NCBI RefSeq assembly: GCF_000317205.1 | Contig: NZ_AJLK01000124.1 | Span: 1-64,000, forward strand | Reading direction: 5' to 3' | DNA from: Fischerella muscicola PCC 7414 | GTDB taxonomy: Bacteria > Cyanobacteriota > Cyanobacteriia > Cyanobacteriales > Nostocaceae | Length of the DNA stretch: 64,000 nucleotides | In this document: positions 53,935 through 61,819 of the stretch, piece by piece | How the letters are laid out: every line of letters starts with the position of its first letter | Numbering within the stretch: the first letter of the stretch is position 1 | Notes under the pieces: model-generated | The model's database searches: none | What the model saw: only the letters and a program-made list of their open reading frames with translations | Told to the model about the DNA's origin: nothing | Program-made: the position numbers and the translations under genes

Positions 53935-54904
53935 CTTCTAGCCAATGCCTAGTGTCGCTGTGTTGATAAGCACATAACAAGCCCCAGAGTTCCTGCCCCA
54001 CAAAAATGGGAGCGATCGCACAAGCTTCAATCTGGAAGTTTTCAAAGGCTTCTAAATAACAATCACTGCCACCAGTAATACGAGCAACGTCATCTACTAC
54101 ATAGGGTTTATTTTCCCGAAACAGGCCACCTTGGTGCTGCTTGAGATAGGTATCATCCCAACTTTTACCGACTATTGAGTGTAAATTCGGCACTTTAGAC
54201 TCAAAGACAAAATGACCACAATAGTCTGAGTTAAACTTGTAAATGGCGACTCGCTCGACATTGAGGAGTTTTTGTACTTCTCGAGTTGTAGTCTGAAATA
54301 TGTTTTCCTCATCGATTGTCTGGCGGGCCTTTTCGCTGACACGGGCTAGTGCTTGCTGTTCGTTGCGAAAAATTAATGACTGCAAACTTAGCCTCAGTTC
54401 AGTCACAATCTGGTAGAGCAGAGTTCCAAAGGCGATTATGGGTAAAGATTCCTTCAGACTAGGTGTATAACCGTTTACCATCGACTCAGCTAAGACAACG
54501 CCTTGGTTTTGGCTCTGAAGCTGATATAACAAAACTCTGTCAGCGTGTAAATATTGCTGAACTTCAGTGACTGTAGCCGCCAATAGAGTATCAATTTTTT
54601 CTGCCTGGCGCATTTGCTTGGCAATGGTAAATAACCAATCCATATTCATAGAATCTTTGCTCCAGGCTGGTACATCACTACTGTTACCACTCCTAAATGA
54701 TGAGTTACCAAAAATAACAGGATTGAATCTTGATTCAGATTGCTCTAAGTTCTGCATAGTTGCATCTGGCGAGTTAGCATCCAGGGTTAAATCTGCTGAC
54801 GAATCAGTAATTTCTTGGTTGTCTTGGGTATTATTTTTCATGAGTTGCCTCATGAATCGTGCAATTGGAGAATTTACGTCTCTCTCTCCTGATGTTTTTT
54901 CCAT
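53903..54904 (-). CDS. GAF-domain fragment, 5' part of the split MCP
   Basis: About 333 residues from ATG 54904 (alternatives are 54853 or 54841, the latter behind GAGG). A GAF domain remnant (about 55-135: MRQAEKIDTLLAATVTEVQQ, YLHADRVLLYQLQSQNQGVV) is followed by a second GAF (ARQTIDEENIFQTTTREVQK, VERVAIYKFNSDYCGHFVFE, ELWGLLCAYQHSDTRHWLED). The first GAF also looks truncated at its C-terminal half before LYQIVTELRLSLQSLIFRNE. The frame ends in EIKLHRWLK at 53903, where the second GAF should still have about 20 residues. The other frame picks up in the middle of another GAF domain, so a GAF-GAF deletion with frameshift is inferred near 53915-53925. Confidence 0.75.
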   Translation of the reverse strand: MEKTSGERDVNSPIARFMRQLMKNNTQDNQEITDSSADLTLDANSPDATMQNLEQSESRFNPVIFGNSSFRSGNSSDVPAWSKDSMNMDWLFTIAKQMRQAEKIDTLLAATVTEVQQYLHADRVLLYQLQSQNQGVVLAESMVNGYTPSLKESLPIIAFGTLLYQIVTELRLSLQSLIFRNEQQALARVSEKARQTIDEENIFQTTTREVQKLLNVERVAIYKFNSDYCGHFVFESKVPNLHSIVGKSWDDTYLKQHQGGLFRENKPYVVDDVARITGGSDCYLEAFENFQIEACAIAPIFVGQELWGLLCAYQHSDTRHWLEDEIKLHRWLK

Positions 54905-55422
54905 AGAGGGCAATGAATAATGGCTTGGAGGTCTAAAACAGCATCGCTGCACCCAGGTAAAATTCCTTGGATCAGTGGCAACAGATCAGGTGGAAATAAG
55001 CCAAAAGGGACTGCTTGGAGTTGCTGTAAGTCGTGCAATTCTATGTCGTTGACTTTTTGTACTACAAGTCCTATTGATTGGTGATTGATTTGCACTACTA
55101 TGATGGCGATCGCAGTTAGCGTTGGCTGCAACTGCAATAGAGATGGATAACCAACAAAGTTGTTAAAATCCAACAACCATAGCATTTCTCCCCGCCAGTT
55201 GCAAATTCCTAAGATGCAATCGGGCATTTCCGGAATTGGCAAAATTTCTGTCACATCTATTTGGAGAATTTCGGCGATTTGCTCTAAAGGCAACAGCACA
55301 CTGTCTTGAATTCCCAAAGGAAAGCGGAGTAGACGCACTCTAGTGTCAGGTAGAAGTGGCTCTAATATCAGCGCTTCCAGAGTGTTGGCTGCTATTAGCT
55401 GTGAATCAGATGATTGTGCCAT
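54874..55422 (-). CDS. CheW-like protein
   Basis: About 182 residues from ATG 55422, which follows AGGAACCTACGTG; a longer in-frame start at 55527 overlaps the response-regulator gene and is less likely. CheW features include VRLLRFPLGIQDSVLLPLEQ, DCILGICNWRGEMLWLLDFN and IIVVQINHQSIGLVVQKVND. It should couple the GAF-MCP to a CheA kinase. The start is 11 bp past the stop of the CheY-like gene, and the 3' end overlaps the next ORF. Confidence 0.86.
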   Translation of the reverse strand: MAQSSDSQLIAANTLEALILEPLLPDTRVRLLRFPLGIQDSVLLPLEQIAEILQIDVTEILPIPEMPDCILGICNWRGEMLWLLDFNNFVGYPSLLQLQPTLTAIAIIVVQINHQSIGLVVQKVNDIELHDLQQLQAVPFGLFPPDLLPLIQGILPGCSDAVLDLQAIIHCPLWKKHQERET

Positions 55423-55433
55423 CACGTAGGTTC

Positions 55434-55799
55434 CTATACAGCGGTTAAGCGCAAGACCGTGTTTGTCAATTCTTTTTGGTCTACTGGTTTGGGGAGATAA
55501 GCATCTGCTCCCAGCATTGCGCCCCAAAGTTTGTCAACTTCTGTTCCTTTTGTTGAGCAAATCACGACTGGAATTTGCGAAGTATTGGCATGGGTTTTTA
55601 GTTCACGGCATAGTTCAAAACCACTCTGTCCAGGTAAGATGACATCGACAATGACCAAATCCGGTTTTTGCTGACTGAGCTTCATCCGAGCTTCTTCACA
55701 ATTTGTAGCGCTAACTACTGATAAACCAGCTTGTCTGAGGTAATAACTCAGTACCTCGGTTTCTGTCAAACTATCTTCAACTAAAAGAACCGTGATCAT
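55434..55799 (-). CDS. CheY/PilH-like single-domain response regulator
   Basis: The 121-residue receiver domain has VLLVEDSLTETEVLSYYLRQ (acidic pocket), the phospho-acceptor Asp in LVIVDVILPGQSGF (about D52), Thr/Ser in VVICSTKGTE and the lysine in YLPKPVDQ. It is the first gene of the leftward chemotaxis-type cluster, which resembles the order CheY-CheW-MCP-CheA of motility/phototaxis clusters (for example hmp and ptx) of Nostoc punctiforme. Cyanobacterial clusters of this kind control type IV pilus motility. Confidence 0.9.
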   Translation of the reverse strand: MITVLLVEDSLTETEVLSYYLRQAGLSVVSATNCEEARMKLSQQKPDLVIVDVILPGQSGFELCRELKTHANTSQIPVVICSTKGTEVDKLWGAMLGADAYLPKPVDQKELTNTVLRLTAV

Positions 55800-56106
55800 A
55801 ATTTTCTTTTGATACTTTACACTTCAAGAAATAAGGCAGCTATGCTGAGATTCAGTCCTAATGAAACAGACCTTTTCCCCTATACCCTCTTTCAAGCCAG
55901 CCATTCATGAACGTTTGTACACCAACAAACATGAAAATTTGACTCTGACTACACCCCTACACCCTTTTTCAAGTTAGATATCTAGAAAAGTTTTTTCTTA
56001 AAACCTTGTAATCTCAAATCCAAAATCCACATCCAAATCTCTCAAAACTAGTTGATGATTCCTGATGTCATATCAAGTCCGGCTGATTGCTTACGATATA
56101 AATGAT
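55800..56106. other. intergenic region, promoter of the chemotaxis cluster expected
   Basis: This 307-bp gap lies between the nucleosidase gene's 3' end and the start of the response-regulator gene. Fragments such as CCCCTATACCCTCTTTCAAG and CACCCCTACACCCTTTTTCA look repeat-like. No ORF or RNA was recognised. Confidence 0.45.
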
Positions 56107-56844
56107 TTAAGGTGAGTCTTCAACAGAGGGGCAGCTGCGGGAAGAGTGAAACAAACAAGTTGTCACTTGTTCTAATACTTGTAGTCCCTGCAAAGCACCT
56201 CGCACTAGTCTAGTTGCAGCAATTGGTTGTTTCAGCATACCTATAGCCAACGATAAAGGTTTAAGGGAACCATTAGAATTCAGTGTGGAATTGAGGTTAG
56301 GTAAATTGCGATCGCATCCATCACTCACAACCCGCACCATTCCCACTCTTACCCCAGTAGAGTTGAAAAATTTCAGCACAGCAAATCCTTCCATGTCCAC
56401 AACATCGGCTGCTAAAATTTGACCAAGCTGGCGTTTTTCTGTACTCAACCAAATCATGCGATCGCTTGTGAATGCTTTGACAACAGCAGCCTGATGGAGA
56501 CTCTGCTGCAAAGATTCTGTCAAAGTTGCATCGCACTCATACACCAAAGTCTTGCCAGTATTTTCCTGATAAATACAATCTGCGTACACTACAATATCCC
56601 CCACTTGATACTGGGGTTGCAGACTGCCACACAAACCCATCACTAACACTTTGGATTGTGGATGATTCAAGATATTTTTTATGTCTTGACTTTTTTGCAA
56701 ATATGTGTATGTATTTTCTACACCGATAGGTATGGGTATCACAGACGGTGTAGAACCAGTAATGCGGCTTAAGCCTCGGCACACAGCTTGATACTCCGCA
56801 CCTTGACAGACTAGGATTGCTTGGATTGTTGATGAATTGAACAC
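56107..56844 (-). CDS. nucleoside phosphorylase-like protein, possible HpnG
   Basis: The 245-residue protein resembles MTA/SAH nucleosidases: IQAILVCQGAEYQAVCRGLS, VLVMGLCGSLQPQYQVGDIV and VVDMEGFAVLKFFNSTGVRV with the DMEG substrate-binding glutamate. VRVVSDGCDRNLPNLN carries the SDxxDxxLP catalytic aspartate. In hopanoid-producing bacteria HpnG releases adenine from adenosylhopane. An HpnA-like gene lies 3 kb away, which supports that role, but a general nucleosidase cannot be excluded. It is divergent from the RND pump gene. Confidence 0.65.
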   Translation of the reverse strand: MFNSSTIQAILVCQGAEYQAVCRGLSRITGSTPSVIPIPIGVENTYTYLQKSQDIKNILNHPQSKVLVMGLCGSLQPQYQVGDIVVYADCIYQENTGKTLVYECDATLTESLQQSLHQAAVVKAFTSDRMIWLSTEKRQLGQILAADVVDMEGFAVLKFFNSTGVRVGMVRVVSDGCDRNLPNLNSTLNSNGSLKPLSLAIGMLKQPIAATRLVRGALQGLQVLEQVTTCLFHSSRSCPSVEDSP

Positions 56845-56893
56845 TTTTGTGAAAATAGGGAACTAGGGACAACAGAAGAACAAAATCGTAGTG

Positions 56894-56986
56894 TTTTTAA
56901 ACGCAAAGGAGCGCAGAGTGAACGCAAAGGGACGCAGAGAAAGTCCAAAAACTCTGCGTCCCTTTGCGTCCCTCTGCGTTTAAAAA
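56894..56986. repeat. large GCAAAGGGACGCAGAG hairpin
   Basis: Perfect inner arms GCAAAGGGACGCAGAG (56924-56939) and its complement (56952-56967) are enclosed by outer arms TTTTTAAACGCA (56894-56905) and TGCGTTTAAAAA (56975-56986). It lies between the divergent nucleosidase and RND genes, about 95 bp before the RND start. Confidence 0.9.
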
Positions 56987-57080
56987 TATATTATTTTCGC
57001 TGCCAACGGATTTGATATAACTTCTAATTGTATGCCTGTGTGATTAAACTTAAGATCAGCAGTCAGCAAAAATCTCAGTC

Positions 57081-59777
57081 ATGAAGGTAAAACCTCATCA
57101 CTCTAAGTCTCTCCGTGAGCGCTTCAATATCTCTAAATTAGCGATTCAGCATCCCCGACTGACGGTGAGTTTTTGGTTAGCTGTGATGATAGCGGGAATA
57201 TTGGCTTTTAGTTCCCTGAAGTATGCTTTGTTTCCAGATATTACTTTTCCTGTTGTAGTGGTAAATGCAACAGCTCCACTTTCGACAGCCTTAGATACGG
57301 AAGCAAAGCTCACCCAACCCATAGAACAACGCCTCAATTCTTTAGAAGGGCTTGATAAAATCCGCTCTTCTACCTATCCTGGTCAAACAGTTGTTAGTTT
57401 GTCTTTTTTTGTTGGTACTAACCTGGAAAAGTCTACGGCAAGGGTAGAAACAGAACTCAAACAAGCATCCTTAAGTGAGGGTTCGTCTTTTAAGATTATT
57501 CCGATTAGATTGAATGAGTCTGCTGCTGTTAGTTACGCCGTTGAGAGTCAATCGCGAAATTTAACAGAACTGACAAAGTTAACTAACGAGCAAATTATAC
57601 CTGCGATCGCCAAACAGCCAGGAGTTTTAAGAGTAGATTTATTAGGCGCTTCTGCTGCTAGCCAACAAGGAGCAACATTAGTCAGGTTCAACGGCAAAGA
57701 TGCACTTGCTATTCAGGTAATTAAACGTGGTGATGCGAACACCTTGGAAGTGGTTTCTCGGGTAGAAAATCAGGTGCAACAGTTACGTTCCACGTTGGGT
57801 GATGTTCAACTCACCCTAGCTGCTACGCAAGCAGAGTATATCCGCAAAGCCACCGATGCCACTATTGATGCTTTAATTGAAGCCATAATTTTGGCGGTAA
57901 TCGTGATTTTTCCGTTTTTGTGGAATTGGCGAGCGACTGCAATTTCTGCACTGGCGATTCCGATATCTTTGTTAGCAACTTTTATTGTCATGGCCTTGTT
58001 TGGCTTCAACCTAGAGACAATTACACTATTGGCTCTAGCTTTGGTGATTGGCAGTATTGTTGATGATGCGATCGTTGATGTCGAGAATATTATGCGGCAC
58101 GTCGAGGACGGAGAACACCCCCGACAAGCTGCCTTTTTAGCTACTAATGAGATTGGGTTGACAGTCACAGCAGCAACTTTTACAGCAGTTGCCGTGTTTT
58201 TACCTATAGGTTTAATGGGTGGAGTAATTGGTCAATTTTTTAAGCCCTTTGGCATTACCGTTTCCGCAGCAATGCTAGCTTCTTTGCTAGTTGCCCGGAC
58301 TTTATCGCCTGTTTTGGCTAGTTACTGGCTCAAACCCAAGCCTTCTGGTTCTGGATGTCGTCAAGAAAGGAGATGGCCGAGTTTTGCCCAATTATACCAT
58401 AATTTACTGGGTTGGTCGCTGAATCATCGTGCCATAGTCATCGGTTTAGCTGTGCTGAGTTTTGTAGCGGGTATAGCTTTGATTCCACTAGTTCCCAAAG
58501 GGTTTATACCGAAGTTAGACCGGGGGGAATTCAATATAGTTTATACGACTGCTTTACCGAATTTCGCGGAGTTAGGACAGGGAGATGAGGACACAGTAAA
58601 TTTTGTTCCAGACTTTTCCCCATCTCCACGTTTACCTGTTTCCGATTCCGTTTCATCTCTTTTCCCTGATGAATCTCCAATCACAACTATTTTGAATAAC
58701 TCTGCTGAGGTGGGTAAGAAATTGGAGGAGGTAGTGAGAAAGTCGCCGGCAGTAGAAACAGTATTTACTGTTGTCGGTACGCGTGAGGGAGAGCCGAATA
58801 AAGGCAAACTTTACGTCAAACTTAAAAGCGATCGCAACATCAAAACCTCAGAATTACAAGATCAGTTTCGTTCCTCTTTGCCTAAACTTGAGGGTGTAAG
58901 TCTTAGCGTTGAAGACATCCAATTTGTTGATTCTGGCGCGCAAAAACCTTTAGAAGTAGCATTACAGGGTAATGATCTCAACACCCTCAGTCAAACTGCC
59001 GAGACACTCAAAGAACGTCTGCAAAAATTGCCGGGATTTGCTGATGTTACTGTCAAAGGGACAACCAATGCCCAGGATAAAGTCTCGCAAATCGAACGTT
59101 TGAATAATCAACGGGTTGCCTATATTAGCGCCAATCTGGGGCAGAATTTACCTCTAGGTGATGCTACCGATAAATTAGTAGCTGAAGCTCGAGCGGTGAT
59201 GCCTGCTGGTGTGACTTTGAATTTAGGAGGTGATTCTGAACGGAGTGGTGAAGTTTTCGCCAGTTTCGGCACTACTTTGGCGTTGTCGGCATTGTGTATT
59301 ATTGTTGTACTCATTGCCCTGTTCCGCAGTTGGGTAGATCCAGTGGTGATTTGTATTTCTTTGCCTTTAGCACTAGTAGGGGCAATGTTGGCGCTGGTAG
59401 TCACTAAAAGTGACTTTGGCATGATTTCGCTGATTGGCTTTGTGTTTTTGCTGGGGCTGGCTAACAAAAATGCCATTCTGATTGTAGATTGTATTAATCA
59501 GTTGCGAGATGGCGGCTTAAGCCAGAAAGAGGCTATTCTCCAGGCTGGGCCGATACGTCTGCGCCCAATTATGATGACAACTGTCTCGACCATTTTAGGT
59601 ATGCTTCCTATAGCCTTGGGTTTGGGAGCAGGTTCAGAATTGCGATCGCCTATGGCAGTTGCTATTGCTGGTGGGTTAGTAAGTTCCACCATCTTGAGTT
59701 TAATTGTTGTCCCAGTTGTATACGCCGCCCTTGATGATTGGTTTCCTAGACGTAGAAACACCAAACCCAGAGGATAG
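57081..59777 (+). CDS. RND family efflux transporter (HAE1/AcrB-like)
   Basis: This is an 898-residue inner-membrane proton-driven exporter. It has FPDITFPVVVVNATAPLSTA, VDDAIVDVENIMRHVEDGEH (proton-relay Asp region of TM4), FLPIGLMGGVIGQFFKPFGI and C-terminal VFLLGLANKNAILIVDCINQ. It is shorter than AcrB (about 1040), mainly in periplasmic loops. Residues about 497-532 (DEDTVNFVPDFSPSPRLPVS and flanks) look inserted: the DNA (GACAGGGAGATGAGGACACA, then TCCCCATCTCCACG) matches the local repeat vocabulary. No membrane-fusion protein gene is adjacent, so its partner is elsewhere. Substrate unknown; a link to hopanoids is suggested only by neighbours. Confidence 0.88.
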   Translation: MKVKPHHSKSLRERFNISKLAIQHPRLTVSFWLAVMIAGILAFSSLKYALFPDITFPVVVVNATAPLSTALDTEAKLTQPIEQRLNSLEGLDKIRSSTYPGQTVVSLSFFVGTNLEKSTARVETELKQASLSEGSSFKIIPIRLNESAAVSYAVESQSRNLTELTKLTNEQIIPAIAKQPGVLRVDLLGASAASQQGATLVRFNGKDALAIQVIKRGDANTLEVVSRVENQVQQLRSTLGDVQLTLAATQAEYIRKATDATIDALIEAIILAVIVIFPFLWNWRATAISALAIPISLLATFIVMALFGFNLETITLLALALVIGSIVDDAIVDVENIMRHVEDGEHPRQAAFLATNEIGLTVTAATFTAVAVFLPIGLMGGVIGQFFKPFGITVSAAMLASLLVARTLSPVLASYWLKPKPSGSGCRQERRWPSFAQLYHNLLGWSLNHRAIVIGLAVLSFVAGIALIPLVPKGFIPKLDRGEFNIVYTTALPNFAELGQGDEDTVNFVPDFSPSPRLPVSDSVSSLFPDESPITTILNNSAEVGKKLEEVVRKSPAVETVFTVVGTREGEPNKGKLYVKLKSDRNIKTSELQDQFRSSLPKLEGVSLSVEDIQFVDSGAQKPLEVALQGNDLNTLSQTAETLKERLQKLPGFADVTVKGTTNAQDKVSQIERLNNQRVAYISANLGQNLPLGDATDKLVAEARAVMPAGVTLNLGGDSERSGEVFASFGTTLALSALCIIVVLIALFRSWVDPVVICISLPLALVGAMLALVVTKSDFGMISLIGFVFLLGLANKNAILIVDCINQLRDGGLSQKEAILQAGPIRLRPIMMTTVSTILGMLPIALGLGAGSELRSPMAVAIAGGLVSSTILSLIVVPVVYAALDDWFPRRRNTKPRG

Positions 59778-59787
59778 ACTGATAACA

Positions 59788-59828
59788 TAATCTATCTGTG
59801 TTCCATCAGTGTTCATCGGTGTTCGTTA
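59788..59828. repeat. CTGTGTTCATCGGTGTTCG repeat fragment
   Basis: TAATCTATCTGTGTTCCATC followed by AGTGTTCATCGGTGTTCG matches one arm of the CATCTGTGTTCATC hairpin repeat family. It fills most of the gap between the RND and epimerase genes. Confidence 0.7.
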
Positions 59829-59902
59829 ACCAAAATCAAACTGTGGACACTTGCCAAAAACCTTATATTACTTCCTCAATTCACAGTCTTACGTAACTGA
59901 TA

Positions 59903-60892
59903 ATGCGTGTATTTGTTACAGGTGGTACTGGTTTTGTTGGCGCTAACTTGGTGCGGTTACTTCTAGCAGAAGGATACGCCGTTAGAGCATTGGTACGCCC
60001 TAATAGCCAATTAAATAACCTCCAGAATCTGGATGTAGAAATCGTTAAGGGTGATTTAAATCACCCAGAATTGTGGCAGCAGATGCGGGGTTGTCAGTAT
60101 GTTTTTCACGTGGCTGCTCACTATTCTCTTTGGCAAAAAGACCGGGAAGCCCTCTACCAGCATAATGTTTTGGGTACGCGCAATGTCCTAGCTGCTGCCA
60201 GAAAAGCTGATATTTCTAGAACAGTTTATACCAGTTCTGTAGCGGCTATTGGAGTGGGGCCTGGTGGTACGATTGTAGATGAAACTTATCAAAGTCCTGT
60301 AGAAAAACTAGTTGGTTACTACAAAAAGTCTAAGTTTTGGGCTGAACAAGAAGCCATGCAGGCAGCTGGTGATGGTCAGGATGTGGTTATAGTCAACCCT
60401 AGCAGTCCGATTGGAGCTTGGGATATTAAGCCAACGCCGACAGGAGATATTATTGTGCGGTTTTTGCGACGGCAAATGCCTTTTTATATGCACACAGGAC
60501 TGAATTTTATTGATGTGCGGGATGTGGCGAAGGGGCATTTGCTAGCTTTGCAAAAAGGTAAATCTGGCGATCGCTACATTTTAGGACATCAAAATCTAAC
60601 GCTCAAACAACTACTCGATCAACTTGCTGAGATTACAGGCTTGCAACCCCCGAAAAGGTCTATACCTGCTTGCTTACCTCTTAGTGTTGCCTGGTTTGAT
60701 GAAAAAATTCTGACTCGCTTTGGCAAAACACCATCTGTTCCTTTAGATGGTGTACGTATGGCAACGCAAACGATGTATTATGACGCTTCCAAGGCTGTGC
60801 GAGAATTGGGTTTACCTCAGTCTCCCTTAAGTGTGGCTCTGGAAAATGCTGTAGATTGGTTTTTATCGCGTCCGGGATTTACGCAGATTTAA
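59903..60892 (+). CDS. hpnA: HpnA-like hopanoid-associated sugar epimerase (NAD-dependent)
   Basis: The 329-residue extended SDR has the Rossmann motif VFVTGGTGFVGANLVRLL, and VFHVAAHYSLWQKDREALYQ. TSSVAAIGVGPGGTIVDE is followed by YYKKSKFWAEQEA (catalytic Y-x3-K) and VIVNPSSPIGAWDIKPTPTG. This last pattern with FLRRQMPFYMHTGLNFIDVR is characteristic of HpnA, a protein encoded with hopanoid genes; its exact reaction is not settled. In this window it sits 125 bp downstream of the RND gene, probably cotranscribed or nearly so. Squalene-hopene cyclase is not in the window. Confidence 0.83.
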   Translation: MRVFVTGGTGFVGANLVRLLLAEGYAVRALVRPNSQLNNLQNLDVEIVKGDLNHPELWQQMRGCQYVFHVAAHYSLWQKDREALYQHNVLGTRNVLAAARKADISRTVYTSSVAAIGVGPGGTIVDETYQSPVEKLVGYYKKSKFWAEQEAMQAAGDGQDVVIVNPSSPIGAWDIKPTPTGDIIVRFLRRQMPFYMHTGLNFIDVRDVAKGHLLALQKGKSGDRYILGHQNLTLKQLLDQLAEITGLQPPKRSIPACLPLSVAWFDEKILTRFGKTPSVPLDGVRMATQTMYYDASKAVRELGLPQSPLSVALENAVDWFLSRPGFTQI

Positions 60893-61104
60893 TTTAGATT
60901 TACAGTGCTGATGACAGCAAATGTATAGCTCTCCCGGAACCGCGATCGCTCCACTTACATAGCAGTTCTATCTGATTTGTGAAAATGAATTGTGAGTAAC
61001 AAACCACAGAGGCAAGAGAGACACACAAGAGGAGAGGAAGACAAGCAAATAATTTCACAAATGATTTAGGATTGCTATATAACTCATGACAAGAATGTAT
61101 AAAA

Positions 61105-61656
61105 TCAGCCATAAACTTGTAGATTGGAACAAAGAATTTTATTGGTTAAAGTTGCACCTGTTGTGCTATCCATATGGATTTCTAGCTCTGCTTGGGGAAA
61201 AGCCTCAAATAGCATTTGTTCTCCAGGAAAAACAATTTGCTCGAAGTCACAGTTAGTGCTGTGGGAGATGCGAAGGATTTGAATTTGACTAGTTGTGTTT
61301 TTGTAGAAACACAGAATTTGGTTTTGTGTCAGCAATGTTGGAGAGTTGTGCATTTGGGTTCTACTGGCTTGTTGAACAAAGTTGACTATAGATGTTTCCA
61401 AAGCCTTATATTCATTAGAGCTAAGATTGCACGGCTTGTAAGCTTGGTTAAGAAAACGGATTAACGCTAAACTAACAGCTTCTAAATCAGCCCGTTTTTT
61501 GGCTGCCGTAAAAGCTTGAGCGAAAGTGGGATAAATTTGGCGATCGCTGAATCCAGTCTTTTCATCCGCCAGCCAACACTGAAATAAATATCCTTTGGGC
61601 ATTGGTATTATTTCAATCAACCAGCCATGATAAGACTGCTTCGATTTCATCCACAA
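61105..61656 (-). CDS. DUF1830 protein with N-terminal extension
   Basis: The 183-residue protein ends with a DUF1830 domain (about 108-180: ILCFYKNTTSQIQILRISHS, FEQIVFPGEQMLFEAFPQAE, LEIHMDSTTGATLTNKILCS), a small cyanobacterial family of unknown function. The first about 70 residues (GWLIEIIPMPKGYLFQCWLA, FAQAFTAAKKRADLEAVSLA) form a separate strand-helix module. Most DUF1830 proteins I recall are only about 70-100 residues, so this is a two-domain variant. Start ATG 61656 or 61650 (MKSKQ). Confidence 0.8.
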   Translation of the reverse strand: MWMKSKQSYHGWLIEIIPMPKGYLFQCWLADEKTGFSDRQIYPTFAQAFTAAKKRADLEAVSLALIRFLNQAYKPCNLSSNEYKALETSIVNFVQQASRTQMHNSPTLLTQNQILCFYKNTTSQIQILRISHSTNCDFEQIVFPGEQMLFEAFPQAELEIHMDSTTGATLTNKILCSNLQVYG

Positions 61657-61819
61657 TTTCCTTCTGAGCTTTTTTGATCGTAGACTGATTGGAACAATAG
61701 ATTTACTGCTTAATGTTCCCCTCCAATACCTGAAGAATATAAAACCTACATATGCAATTTCCGTGTAGAATTTGTGCAGAAATTGTGGAGTCGTCAGGGC
61801 AAATAACAGTCGTGTGTTC

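Noticed and set aside
57806-58168. 120-codon minus-strand frame inside the RND gene
   Set aside because: Shadow frame over conserved transmembrane segments of the pump.
57081-59777. Calling the RND pump HpnN
   Set aside because: The sequence has AcrB/HAE1 motifs (VDDAIVDVENIMR) rather than those of the MMPL-like HpnN group.
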